This document shows, piece by piece, positions 29,502-38,128 of a stretch of DNA of 64,000 nucleotides. The stretch spans positions 5,277,001-5,341,000 of the forward strand of contig NZ_CP162487.1 in the NCBI RefSeq assembly GCF_041240605.1, written 5' to 3'. The first letter of the stretch is position 1; every line of letters begins with the position of its first letter. This DNA comes from Xanthomonas sp. DAR 80977 (lineage in GTDB: Bacteria; Pseudomonadota; Gammaproteobacteria; Xanthomonadales; Xanthomonadaceae). The notes beneath the pieces were generated by a model. It made no database searches, was not told where the DNA came from, and saw nothing but the letters and a program-made list of their open reading frames with translations. Both the position numbers and the translations under genes were made by a program.

Positions 29502-30277
29502 GCGCCGCCCTCCTCTAGTTCGATCCAGGCCGGCGCGTGGTCGCTGGGGCGGTCCCAGGTCCGCGGTTCGCGGTCGATGCCGGCCGCGCGCGTTTGCGCC
29601 TTCAGCGCATCGGAGACCAGGGTCAGGTCGATGCGCAGGCCGAGGTCGCGGCGGAAGCCGGCCTGGCGGTAGTCCCACCAGCTGAAGATGCCGCCGTCGT
29701 CGTGGTGCAGGCGGAAGCCGTCGTGCAGGCCCAGCGCCTGCAGCCGGTGCAGCGCGCCGCGCTCGGCGGTGGAGGTGAGGATGTGGTTGTCGCTCCACAC
29801 CAGCGGGTCGTGCACGTCGCGCGCGTCCGGGGCGATGTTGAAATCGCCCAGCACCACCATGCGCGGATGGCGCTGCAGCTCGGCGGCGAGCCAGTCGTGC
29901 ACCGCCTCGAGCCAGCGCAGCTTGTAGGCGTACTTGTCGGTGCCCACGTCCTGCCCGTTGACCACGTACAGGTTGACGATGCGCAGGTCGCCGACGGTGG
30001 CGGCGATGACCCGCTTCTGCTCGTCGTCCAGGCCGGGCACGCCGATCTGCACGTCGCTGGCCGGCGCGCGCGACAGGATCGCCACGCCGTTGTAGGTCTT
30101 CTGCCCGGCGAACACGCTGCGGTAGCCGGCCGCGGCCAGCGCCGCATCCGGGAACTTGTGGTCCTCCAGCTTGGTTTCCTGGATGCCGACCACGTCCGGC
30201 GCGAACGCCGCCAGCCACTGTTGCAGGTGCGGCAGGCGCACGTTGAGCGAGTTGACGTTCCAGGAGGCGATCTTCAA
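29498..30277 (-). CDS. xthA: Exodeoxyribonuclease III (AP endonuclease)
   Basis: 259 residues. Exo III motifs: KIASWNVNSLNVRLPHL at the very start, GIQETKLED, GDFNIAPDARDVHDP, FSWWDYR and the catalytic end RPSDHAPAWIEL. It cleaves at abasic sites and removes 3' blocks in base excision repair. No ATG or GTG lies close to the domain in frame; TTG at 30277 gives the standard N-terminus and is taken as the start. Confidence 0.93.
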   Translation of the reverse strand: MKIASWNVNSLNVRLPHLQQWLAAFAPDVVGIQETKLEDHKFPDAALAAAGYRSVFAGQKTYNGVAILSRAPASDVQIGVPGLDDEQKRVIAATVGDLRIVNLYVVNGQDVGTDKYAYKLRWLEAVHDWLAAELQRHPRMVVLGDFNIAPDARDVHDPLVWSDNHILTSTAERGALHRLQALGLHDGFRLHHDDGGIFSWWDYRQAGFRRDLGLRIDLTLVSDALKAQTRAAGIDREPRTWDRPSDHAPAWIELEEGGA

Positions 30278-30365
30278 GGGGAGAATCCATGTCGGGGCAG
30301 CCGGCCGGTATTCTGACCGCTGCCCGCCGCGACGGCCAATCCGGCACGGCCGCGGCGGCGTCCGC

Positions 30366-31247
30366 TCAGCGGCGCGCGCAGCACTGCGCGTACAGGTCCG
30401 GGGCCAGGGCCAGCGCCTGCTGCCGCTGCGCCGGGTCCAGCGCGTCGAGCAGTTCCTCGCCGCCGGCCAGCCGTTCCGGCGGTGGGAACGGCTGTCCCGG
30501 CGCCTGCCGCGCCGCCAGCCGCCAGGCCGCCGCATAGGCCGGATCGGCGATGGCCGGGATCGGCGACTCCAGCACCTGCGCCAGGTCCTCGATCGCGGGC
30601 CGGTCGCCGCGCAGCGCCAGCGTTTCCAGCTCGGCGACGACGGCCTCGGCCTCGCCCTCGTCGGCCGCCGACAGCGCGATCCGTTCGCCGGGACGCTGGC
30701 CGGCGCCGGCGCGGTCGAGCAGGCTGCGCAGGCGCTGCGCCAGCAGGCTGCGCTGCGCATCCGCGTCGCCCTGCGCGGCGGCGCTGCGCAGGATCGTGTC
30801 GATCTGCGCGTACTGCGCACGGCCGATGCCGGCGCAGGCGTCGCGGCGCTGGCGTTCGGCGTCGCGTTGCGCCGCGGCCGCCGCGCGGTCCATCTCGTCG
30901 ATCCCGGGCGGCAACACGGCGCTGGGCGGCGGCGCCTGCGCGCGCTGCCGGCACGCGTCGTACTGCATGGCGATGGCGTACATGCGCTGCGCGTCCACGC
31001 CGGCGGTCCAGGCCGAAGGCGGCGGCGTGGCCGTTGCCGCGACGGCGGCAGGCGGCATCTCCGGCGGCCCTCGCGTCACCGCGGCTTGCGTGCGCGGCCG
31101 CGCGGCGCCGGCGACCGTGGCCGGCGCCGGCGCCGGCGGCCGCAGCAGCGCGATGGCCAGCGCCGCGCACGCCAACGCCGCGGCGGCCACGCGCAGGCGA
31201 CCACGCAACGTCGCGGTCGGCGGACGCGCGCGTACGCTCGTGTGCAT
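30366..31247 (-). CDS. Hypothetical protein with N-terminal membrane anchor
   Basis: 293 residues, not recognised. One hydrophobic segment (LRVAAAALACAALAIALL) near the N-terminus, then a Pro/Ala-rich linker, then a helical, charged region that may fold as short repeats (AAQGDADAQRSLLAQRLRSL resembles Sel1/TPR-like helices). Start at 31247, seven bases past the stop of the parvulin gene, so the pair forms an operon. Confidence 0.6.
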   Translation of the reverse strand: MHTSVRARPPTATLRGRLRVAAAALACAALAIALLRPPAPAPATVAGAARPRTQAAVTRGPPEMPPAAVAATATPPPSAWTAGVDAQRMYAIAMQYDACRQRAQAPPPSAVLPPGIDEMDRAAAAAQRDAERQRRDACAGIGRAQYAQIDTILRSAAAQGDADAQRSLLAQRLRSLLDRAGAGQRPGERIALSAADEGEAEAVVAELETLALRGDRPAIEDLAQVLESPIPAIADPAYAAAWRLAARQAPGQPFPPPERLAGGEELLDALDPAQRQQALALAPDLYAQCCARR

Positions 31248-31254
31248 GCCCGGC

Positions 31255-32139
31255 TCAGTGCGCCGCGGCGGCATACGCCGCACGGTCGAAGCTCAGCGGA
31301 TGGGCCTGGCGCAATTGCTGCAGCGCCTGCGCCGCCGCCTGTTCGCGCAGCTGCACCTCGATCTGCCCGCGCACCGCATCGAAGCGCGCCTCGGTCTTGG
31401 CGTCCAGCCGGATCAGGTGATAGCCGTCGGGGCCACGCACCGGCGCCGATACCTGGTTCACCGCCAGCCGCTGCACCGGGGCGACGAACGGGTCGGCCAG
31501 GTAGCGGCCGAACGTCGATGAAAGCCGGCCGCCGTCCATCGCGGTGCTGCCGTCGTCGGACTCGCGCGCCGCCAGCGCGGCGAAGTCGGTGCCGGCATCG
31601 AGTTGCCGCCTGAGCGCGTCGGCCCGCTGCAGCGCCTGCGCCTCGGACAGGTCGTGGCCGCGGCGCGCGTCGGATTGCGGATGCAAGGCCACGAAGATGT
31701 GGCTCAGCTGGTATTCGTCGTAGTCGCCGGGATGGGCCTCGAACTGTTGCCGCAGCTGCGCCGCGTCGATGCGTGCGCTGCTGGCCAGCGCGGCCATCGC
31801 CGATTCGGCCAGGATCGCGTCGACGGCCTGGCGCAGGCGCGCGGCCACCACCGGGTCGCGTTCGAGATGGTGCTGCCTGGCCTGCTCGAGCAGGATCACG
31901 CGATCGGCGAACCGGCGCACGGCCTGCGGATCGTCGATGCCGGCAGCGGTCGGCGCGCCGTTGCCGGCCAGCGCACGGTATTCGCTGGCGGTGAAGCGCG
32001 AGGCGCCGACACGCAGCACCACCGGATCGGCGCCGGGGGGATCGGCAGCGGCGGCAGCGGCAGCGGACGCGGCAGCGAGATGGCAGGCCGCAAGCAGGCA
32101 GGCGACGGCGGCACCGCGCTTGGCGAGGGAAAGGGACAT
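31255..32139 (-). CDS. Secreted parvulin-type peptidyl-prolyl isomerase (PpiC/SurA-like)
   Basis: 294 residues with an Ala-rich signal peptide, an N-terminal SurA-like helical part, and a parvulin domain (YQLSHIFVALHP, then ESDDGSTAMDGGRLSSTFG, and PVRGPDGYHLIRLD). It should help fold exported proteins in the periplasm. It is followed by a small membrane-anchored unknown. It resembles the EpsD-like PPIases of exopolysaccharide loci, but no such locus is here. Confidence 0.85.
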   Translation of the reverse strand: MSLSLAKRGAAVACLLAACHLAAASAAAAAAADPPGADPVVLRVGASRFTASEYRALAGNGAPTAAGIDDPQAVRRFADRVILLEQARQHHLERDPVVAARLRQAVDAILAESAMAALASSARIDAAQLRQQFEAHPGDYDEYQLSHIFVALHPQSDARRGHDLSEAQALQRADALRRQLDAGTDFAALAARESDDGSTAMDGGRLSSTFGRYLADPFVAPVQRLAVNQVSAPVRGPDGYHLIRLDAKTEARFDAVRGQIEVQLREQAAAQALQQLRQAHPLSFDRAAYAAAAH

Positions 32140-32231
32140 GGTCGGTTCCTGGAATGGCGTAGCGGACGGCGCGAGCGCGCCGTCGTCGGAAACGGCCGGC
32201 CCGTCCGGGCCGGCCGGTCGAACACAACGGC

Positions 32232-33335
32232 TCAGTCGTGCTTGCCGCGCGCGCGCAGGTAGGCCATCGCGGTCTTCGGATCGTCGGTGGTGATCAGGTC
32301 GAAGGCTTGCTGGTTGACGATGTAGTTGAGGTCGCCACGGTTGTCCGCGGTGTCGCGGCCGCCGGAGTAGGAGAAATACAGGTCCGACAGGCGATAGCAG
32401 CAGGCGCCGGTGTTGTTGTAGAACTGCCCGCCGCCGGGACCGTCGGGGATCGCCTGGAACACGCCGACCCGGACCCCGGACTCGCGCACGGCGTCTGCAT
32501 CCTTCTGCAGCAGGCCGCCGAGCTGCTTGACGTTGACCTCCATCGACTTGCGCTCGGTGATCCAGGCCAGGATCGAATTGGCGACGTCGATCTTGGTCAG
32601 CATGTTGGTGGTGAACACCGGGATGCCGATCATGCCGTTGCCGTCGGCGCGGTACGCCGCGCGGGTCGGATACAGCGTCGCGTTGACCTTGGCGGCGACG
32701 TAGTTGCCTTCGGCGACCGAGAATGCGGCGTCGGCGGCGCGGTTCACCGCGCGCACCGAGGCGGCGTCCTTGATGTCGAACACCATCGGCGTCTTCAGGT
32801 TGTGCTGCTTGTAGTAGGCGAACAGCTCGTCCACGCGCGGCACGTGGTAGCCGGTGGTGGTGCGGCGGTCGGGCGTGAGCAGGAACAGCTTGCTCACCGT
32901 GGACCACGGCACCGTGCTCACCGCCGGGTTGGTGCCGGTGTTGTTGGCCGGGTTGTACTCGGTGCCGCCGCGGAACGCGGTCCACACGTTGGTGGTGCGG
33001 CCCAGGTTGTAGTCGTGCAGGACCACGGGCACGCCGTCGCTGGTCATCTTGATGTCCAGTTCGACGCCGTCCATGCATTGGTCGTTGGCGGTCTGCAGCG
33101 CGCCGCGCGAATTCTCCGGCATGTCGCCGATGCCCGAATACTTGCCCCACAGGCCGCGGTGCGCAAGCACGACGCTGTTGCCGCCGCCGTCCTTGAACAT
33201 GATGTGGCTCATCTTGGTTTCGACGCTGTCGCTGCAGGACGCCAGCGCCAGTTGCGGCGCGGCGGCCAGGGTGGCCAGCGCCGCCAGCACGCGGCAGGCG
33301 CGCGCCAGCGGATGTTGCACGAGGTTGCTGTTCAT
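32232..33335 (-). CDS. Secreted glycerophosphodiester phosphodiesterase family protein
   Basis: 367 residues; signal peptide (VLAALATLAAAPQLALA). The GDPD TIM-barrel signature is spread over VVLAHRGLWGKYSG, GDMPENSRGALQTA and VELDIKMTSDGVPVVLHD, giving the His-Arg, Glu-Asn and Glu-x-Asp catalytic set. It probably cleaves glycerophosphodiesters in the periplasm or outside. The DNA shows an unusual number of Asn/Thr codons for the window (for example YNPANNTGTNPAVS). The AT-rich tract at 33491-33531 lies 160 bases upstream and may be its promoter. Confidence 0.82.
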   Translation of the reverse strand: MNSNLVQHPLARACRVLAALATLAAAPQLALASCSDSVETKMSHIMFKDGGGNSVVLAHRGLWGKYSGIGDMPENSRGALQTANDQCMDGVELDIKMTSDGVPVVLHDYNLGRTTNVWTAFRGGTEYNPANNTGTNPAVSTVPWSTVSKLFLLTPDRRTTTGYHVPRVDELFAYYKQHNLKTPMVFDIKDAASVRAVNRAADAAFSVAEGNYVAAKVNATLYPTRAAYRADGNGMIGIPVFTTNMLTKIDVANSILAWITERKSMEVNVKQLGGLLQKDADAVRESGVRVGVFQAIPDGPGGGQFYNNTGACCYRLSDLYFSYSGGRDTADNRGDLNYIVNQQAFDLITTDDPKTAMAYLRARGKHD

Positions 33336-33688
33336 TGGTCTCTGTCCCAGTTGGAAAGAAGTGGCGCCAAGGGTGGACGAGCGCCTGCAGGTCGACGCTG
33401 CGGCGGGCTCGCTTGCTGCGCGCTCCGAACGCGGCGGAGGGCCGCGCAGAGGCCGAAGCCGACCGTGATCGGCGGTGGCGTCGGGGGCAGAATCTAATTA
33501 CTAACTATGAATTAATTATTTCCGGTGCGCGACCGCGGCACGGCAGCCCGCTGCGCTTGACGCTTGCCGCCGTCGTTGTCTACGGCGGGCGGCATCGCGC
33601 ACGCGCCTGTGCCGCGGATGGCGCGCCTCGGTGTCCGGATCGGATTCGAAACGGCCGTGGACGTCGCAGGCGTGCCCGGCCTGCGCGA
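33336..33688. promoter_or_regulatory. Gene-free region with a strikingly AT-rich tract
   Basis: No gene is seen. The 40 bases at 33491-33531 are almost pure A/T (AATCTAATTACTAACTATGA and onward) in a region that is otherwise about 70% GC. On the minus strand this gives possible UP-element and -10 sequence for the glycerophosphodiesterase gene. It may alternatively be a remnant of foreign DNA. Confidence 0.5.
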
Positions 33689-35125
33689 TCAACGCAGCAG
33701 CAGATCGATCAGGCGCGCGATCTTCGCGTAGGGTGGCTTGAGCCAGTCGCTGGCGGCCCAGCGCGACTGCCACAGGATCGGCAGCGCCTTGCTGAAGGCG
33801 TCGAAGCCGGCGCGGCCGTGGTAGGCGCCCATGCCGCTGGGGCCGATGCCGCCGAACGGCAAGGCGTTGGCGGCGAAATGCAGCAGGCTGTCGTTGACGG
33901 TGACGCCGCCGGCGACGGTGGCGTGCAGGATCGCCTCCACCTGCGCGCGGTCGTGGCTGAAGGGATACAGCGCCAGCGGCCGGTCGCGGCCGTTGACCAG
34001 CGCGATCGCCTCGTCCAGCGTGCGGTAGCTGCGCAGCGGCAGGATCGGGCCGAAGATTTCCTCCTGCATCAGCAGCGCGTCGTCGCCGGGCTGCAGCACC
34101 ACGGTCGGCACGATCAGCCGTTCGCGCTCGGCGCGCTCGGGTTCGACGCTGGCCAGTTCGACGACTTCCAGGCCGCGCGCGCGGGCGTCGTCCAGATAGC
34201 CGCGCAGGCGCCGGTAATGGCCTTCGTTGACGATGCGGGTGTAGTCGTCGGCCTGTGCGAAGTCGCCGTAGCGCGCCAGCACCTGCGCGCGCAGCGCCTG
34301 CACCAGCGCCGCGCTGCGGCCGGCATCGATCAGCACGTAGTCCGGGGCGATGCAGGTCTGCCCGGCGTTGAACCACTTGCCGGTGGCCAGGCGCGCGGCG
34401 GCCTGCGCGAGCGGGTAGTCGGCGCAGACGATGGCCGGCGACTTGCCGCCCAGCTCCAGGGTCAGCGGGGTCAGGTTCGGCGCCGCGGCCGCCATCACCT
34501 TGCGCCCGACCGCGGTGGAGCCGGTGAACACCAGGTGGTCCAGCGGCAGCGCGGCGAAGGCGCCGGCCACCTCGGCCGCGCCCAGCGCCACCGCCACCCG
34601 CTGCGGCGGGAACACCTCGGCCAGCAGCGACTGCAGGAACTGCGCGGTGCGCGGTGTGTGTTCGGACGGTTTCAGGTAGACATGGTTGCCGGCGGCGATG
34701 GCGGTGGCCAGCGGGATCAGCGCCAGGTTGACCGGGTAGTTCCATGGCGCGATCACCCCGACCACGCCGACCGGCACCGGCCGCACTTCCGCGCGCGCCG
34801 GCCACAGCCGCCAGCCGGCGCCGACCCGCTGCGGCCGCATCCAGCGCTTGAGATGGCGCAGCAGGTGATCGATCTCGCCGAGCACGGTCATGCCGTCGGC
34901 GAGCAGCGATTCGTGGCGCGAGCGATGGCCGAAATCGGCGGCGATGGCGTCGGCCATCTCCGGCAGGCGCCGCTTCAGCGCCGCACGCAGGCGCAGCAGA
35001 TCGTCGCGGCGTTGCGCCTGCCCGGGCTTGGCCGCCTGCCAGGCCGTGCGCAGCCGCTGCAGGGTGGCCGGCAGGTCGGCGAGCGGCGTGTCGGCGGCGC
35101 TGGAGGTGGGGTCGGGAATGGACAT
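33689..35125 (-). CDS. Coniferyl-aldehyde-type aldehyde dehydrogenase
   Basis: 478 residues. NAD-binding PWNYPVNLALIPLATAIAAG, FTGSTAVGRKVM, the catalytic Glu in TLELGGKSPAIV and the catalytic Cys in KWFNAGQTCIAPDYV. The C-terminus extends past the usual FGGIGPSGMGAYHG into a membrane-leaning tail as in class 3 ALDH / CalB enzymes. CalB oxidises coniferyl aldehyde to ferulate in lignin-phenol catabolism. That fits the gallate/protocatechuate genes upstream in the window, but substrate is inference; a general fatty-aldehyde dehydrogenase is the alternative. Confidence 0.82.
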   Translation of the reverse strand: MSIPDPTSSAADTPLADLPATLQRLRTAWQAAKPGQAQRRDDLLRLRAALKRRLPEMADAIAADFGHRSRHESLLADGMTVLGEIDHLLRHLKRWMRPQRVGAGWRLWPARAEVRPVPVGVVGVIAPWNYPVNLALIPLATAIAAGNHVYLKPSEHTPRTAQFLQSLLAEVFPPQRVAVALGAAEVAGAFAALPLDHLVFTGSTAVGRKVMAAAAPNLTPLTLELGGKSPAIVCADYPLAQAAARLATGKWFNAGQTCIAPDYVLIDAGRSAALVQALRAQVLARYGDFAQADDYTRIVNEGHYRRLRGYLDDARARGLEVVELASVEPERAERERLIVPTVVLQPGDDALLMQEEIFGPILPLRSYRTLDEAIALVNGRDRPLALYPFSHDRAQVEAILHATVAGGVTVNDSLLHFAANALPFGGIGPSGMGAYHGRAGFDAFSKALPILWQSRWAASDWLKPPYAKIARLIDLLLR

Positions 35126-35506
35126 GCGCGCACTATACGATGCGGCACCTGGCCCCGATGCGGGCGATGCAGGACAGGCGGTGGCGTGGCGTCGGCCGGC
35201 CATGGTCGCGGCCATGCCGGAGCGCGCTTGGCGGGTGACCGAGGGTTTGCCGCGTCGCGGCTGAAGCCGCTCCCACAACGGGCCGACCGGTGCGCCGCCG
35301 CCGTGCGGACGGGGCCTCGCCGCGACGGCGTCGGATGCCTGCCATCGACCATCCTGCAAGCGTTTCGATTCCTCCCTCAGCACGCATGGCCTGCGCCGAC
35401 CGGTGTGTCGCGGCTGAAGCCGCTCCTACAGGGTGCGCGTCGGCGAAGGGGCGCGGCGGCGTGCAGGGTGCGCGTCAGCGAGGGCGCGCGGCGGCGCGAC
35501 GGGCGG
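35126..35506. repeat. Gene-free region with two single REP elements
   Basis: Two REP units in the same orientation are found at 35254-35277 (GTCGCGGCTGAAGCCGCTCC, then CACA) and 35407-35431 (same core, CTACAG end). The sequence between has no recognisable gene. Confidence 0.85.
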
Positions 35507-36187
35507 TCATGTCGCTTCGAGCAACAAGGCCTGCAGCTGCGCCAGCGTCGCCACCTCGTAGTGCGGCACGATACCCTCCGGCGCGGCCACGCCGTGCGCG
35601 TTGACCCAGCAGGTGTGCAGGCCGGCGGCCAGGCCGCCGGCGATGTCGGCATGCGGGTTGTCGCCGACCATCAGCACCTGCGCGCGCGGCGGATCGCCCA
35701 GTTGCGCCAGCGCGTGGTCGAAGATGCGCGGATGCGGCTTGGCGTATCCGATCTGCTCGGAGATGGCGACGACCTCGAAGCGGTCGTGCAGGCCGGTGCG
35801 CTGCAGCCGCGCCTGCTGCAGCGCGGTGAAGCCGTTGGTGACCAGGCCCAGCCGCGCGCGCCCGCGCAGCGCATCGAGCAGCGCCACCGCGCCGTCCAGC
35901 GGCGCGCACAGCTCGGCCATCGCCGCCAGGAACGCGGCGTTCAAGGTCTCCGGCGCGGTCTGCAGGCGCTGCGCCCAGCCGGCGAAGCGGCGCTGCTGCA
36001 GCTGCAGCGCGGTGATCGCGCCGTTCTGGTACTCCACCCACAACGGCCGGTTGAGCGCGGTGTAGTCGGCGTAGTCCTGCTCGGCGAAGGCCACGCCGTA
36101 GCCGGCGAACATGCGCTGCAGGCCGGCATAGGCATCGAAGCGGAACAGGGTGTCGTCGGCGTCGAACAGGATCCAGCGGTAGCGCAT
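35507..36187 (-). CDS. yjjG: HAD-family pyrimidine 5'-nucleotidase (YjjG type)
   Basis: 226 residues. HAD motif I ILFDADDTLFRFDAY (Asp9 and Asp11), motif II LGLVTNGF, motif III lysine in IGYAKPHPRIF, and motif IV VLMVGDNPHADIAGG, with the alpha-helical C1 cap between. The E. coli enzyme dephosphorylates dUMP, dTMP and non-canonical nucleotides. It stands alone. Confidence 0.88.
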   Translation of the reverse strand: MRYRWILFDADDTLFRFDAYAGLQRMFAGYGVAFAEQDYADYTALNRPLWVEYQNGAITALQLQQRRFAGWAQRLQTAPETLNAAFLAAMAELCAPLDGAVALLDALRGRARLGLVTNGFTALQQARLQRTGLHDRFEVVAISEQIGYAKPHPRIFDHALAQLGDPPRAQVLMVGDNPHADIAGGLAAGLHTCWVNAHGVAAPEGIVPHYEVATLAQLQALLLEAT

Positions 36188-36273
36188 GCGGCGGCCTGCG
36201 GGCGGTGTCTACCGCGCATGGTAAACGCATGCCGGCGCCGGCGAATCCCGCGCATGGCGCAGCGCGCAAACGA

Positions 36274-36299
36274 CGACGCCGGCGCGAAGGCCGGCGTCG
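36274..36299 (-). terminator. Terminator of the DcaP-porin / MFS operon
   Basis: A 10-bp stem CGACGCCGGC / GCCGGCGTCG with a 6-base loop, 37 bases after the MFS stop on the minus strand, followed there by a short T-containing tail (CGTCGTTTG). Confidence 0.65.
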
Positions 36300-36335
36300 C
36301 CGTGCCGGACGCATCCGGCGCAAGGGCGCGATCGC

Positions 36336-37994
36336 TTACTTGGTGATGTCCACGTTGCGGGTCTCGCGCAGGAACAGCGTGCCCAGCACCAGGGTCATCA
36401 GCGCGATGCCGATCGGGTACCACAGGCCGTAGTAGATATTGCCGGTGCCGGCCACCAGGGCGAAGGAGATCGCCGGCAGGAAGCCGCCGAACCAGCCGTT
36501 GCCGATGTGGTACGGCAGCGACATCGAGGTGTAGCGGATGCGGGTCGGGAACAGCTCGACCAGGAACGCGGCGATCGGGCCGTAGACCATGGTCACGTAC
36601 AGCACCAGCACCCACAGCAGCAGGATCGTCATCGGGATGTTGATGCGGGCGGTATCGGCCTTCTCCGGATAGCCGGCCGCGGTCAGCGCGCCCTTGAGCT
36701 CCTTGCCGAAGGCATCGGCCTTGGGCTTGGCGTCGGCCTTGCTCAGCCCGGCGGCCTCGTAGGAGGCGACCTGGCTGCCGCCGATGCGCACCTGCGCCAG
36801 CGAACCCGGCGCGGCCGGCTGCACTTCGTACGGCACGCCGGCCTTGGTCAGCGCGGCGGTGGCCACGTCGCAGGAACTGGTGAACTTGCGCACGCCCACC
36901 GGATCGAACTGGAAGCTGCAGGTGGCCGGATCGGCGAGCACCTGTGCCGGCGACTTGGCGCGCGCCTCCTCCACCGCCGGGTTGGCGAAGTGGGTGATGC
37001 CCTTGAACAGCGGCATGTAGGTCACCGCCGCCAGCAGGCAGCCGAGCATGATGATCTTCTTGCGGCCGATCTTGTCCGACAGCCAGCCGAAGAACAGGAA
37101 GAACGGGGTGGCCAGCGCCAGCGCCGCGGCGATCAGCAGGTAGGACACGGTCGGGTCGACCTTGAGCGTGCTCTGCAGGAAGAACAGCGCGTAGAACTGG
37201 CCGCCGTACCAGACCACGGCCTGGCCGGCGGTGGCGCCGAGCAGCACGATCAGCATCAGCTTGAAGTTGCCGTCCTTGAGGCTATCGCGGAACGGCTGCT
37301 TGGAGCCCTTGCCCTCGGCCTTCATCTGCTGGAACAGCGGCGACTCGCTCAGCTGCAGGCGGATCCACACCGACACGCCGAGCAGGATGATCGACCCCAG
37401 GAACGGGATGCGCCAGCCCCAGGCCTCGAACGCCTCGGTGCCCAGGGTCAGGCGGCACACCAGGATCACCAGCAGCGACAGGAACAGGCCCAGCGTGGCG
37501 GTGGTCTGGATGAAGCTGGTGTACAGGCCGCGCTTGTTCGGCGGCGCGTGCTCGGCGACATAGGTCGCCGCGCCGCCGTATTCGCCGCCCATCGCCAGGC
37601 CCTGCGCCAGGCGCAGCACGATCAGGATCACCGGCGCGGCCACGCCGATGCTGGCGTAGTTGGGCAGCACGCCGACCAGGAAGGTGGAGATGCCCATGAT
37701 CAGGATGGTGACCAGGAACGTGTACTTGCGGCCGATGCGGTCGCCCAGGCTGCCGAAGAACGCGGCGCCGAACGGGCGCACGAAGAAGCCGGCGGCGAAG
37801 GCCAGCAGCGCGAAGATCATGCCGGTGGTCTCGTTGACCCCGCTGAAGAACTGCTTGGCGATGATCGCGGCGAGCGAGCCGTACAGGTAGAAGTCGTACC
37901 ACTCGAACACGGTGCCCAGGCTGGAGGCGAAGATCACCTTCTTGTGGCCCTTGGTCAGGGTCTGGCCCGACGGGTTGATGGCGGTGCTGGACAT
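36336..37994 (-). CDS. MFS transporter, metabolite:H+ symporter (MHS) type, with a large periplasmic insert
   Basis: 552 residues. MHS signatures: FEWYDFYLYGSLAAIIAKQFF in helix 1, FFGSLGDRIGRKYTFL in loop 2-3, and LAQGLAMGGEYGGAATYVAEH in helix 4. Between helices 8 and 9 or so lies an insert of about 120 hydrophilic residues (from NPAVEEARAKSPAQVL to KADTARINIP) with two cysteines, absent from ordinary ProP/ShiA-like members. It shares its strand with the DcaP-like porin gene 134 bases upstream, so porin and symporter likely deliver the same small organic acid or osmolyte. Confidence 0.85.
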   Translation of the reverse strand: MSSTAINPSGQTLTKGHKKVIFASSLGTVFEWYDFYLYGSLAAIIAKQFFSGVNETTGMIFALLAFAAGFFVRPFGAAFFGSLGDRIGRKYTFLVTILIMGISTFLVGVLPNYASIGVAAPVILIVLRLAQGLAMGGEYGGAATYVAEHAPPNKRGLYTSFIQTTATLGLFLSLLVILVCRLTLGTEAFEAWGWRIPFLGSIILLGVSVWIRLQLSESPLFQQMKAEGKGSKQPFRDSLKDGNFKLMLIVLLGATAGQAVVWYGGQFYALFFLQSTLKVDPTVSYLLIAAALALATPFFLFFGWLSDKIGRKKIIMLGCLLAAVTYMPLFKGITHFANPAVEEARAKSPAQVLADPATCSFQFDPVGVRKFTSSCDVATAALTKAGVPYEVQPAAPGSLAQVRIGGSQVASYEAAGLSKADAKPKADAFGKELKGALTAAGYPEKADTARINIPMTILLLWVLVLYVTMVYGPIAAFLVELFPTRIRYTSMSLPYHIGNGWFGGFLPAISFALVAGTGNIYYGLWYPIGIALMTLVLGTLFLRETRNVDITK

Positions 37995-38128
37995 AGGAAG
38001 CTTCCCCTCCGAAGCGGGTGGTGTGGCGGTGGCGGTCAAGTGGGTCGGGTGGCGCGGTCCGTCGCGGGTGCGGGGCGAGTCCGCGGCGGCGCGGCGCGCC
38101 CTCCCAGGGCGCCGCGCCGGCCGTGGCC

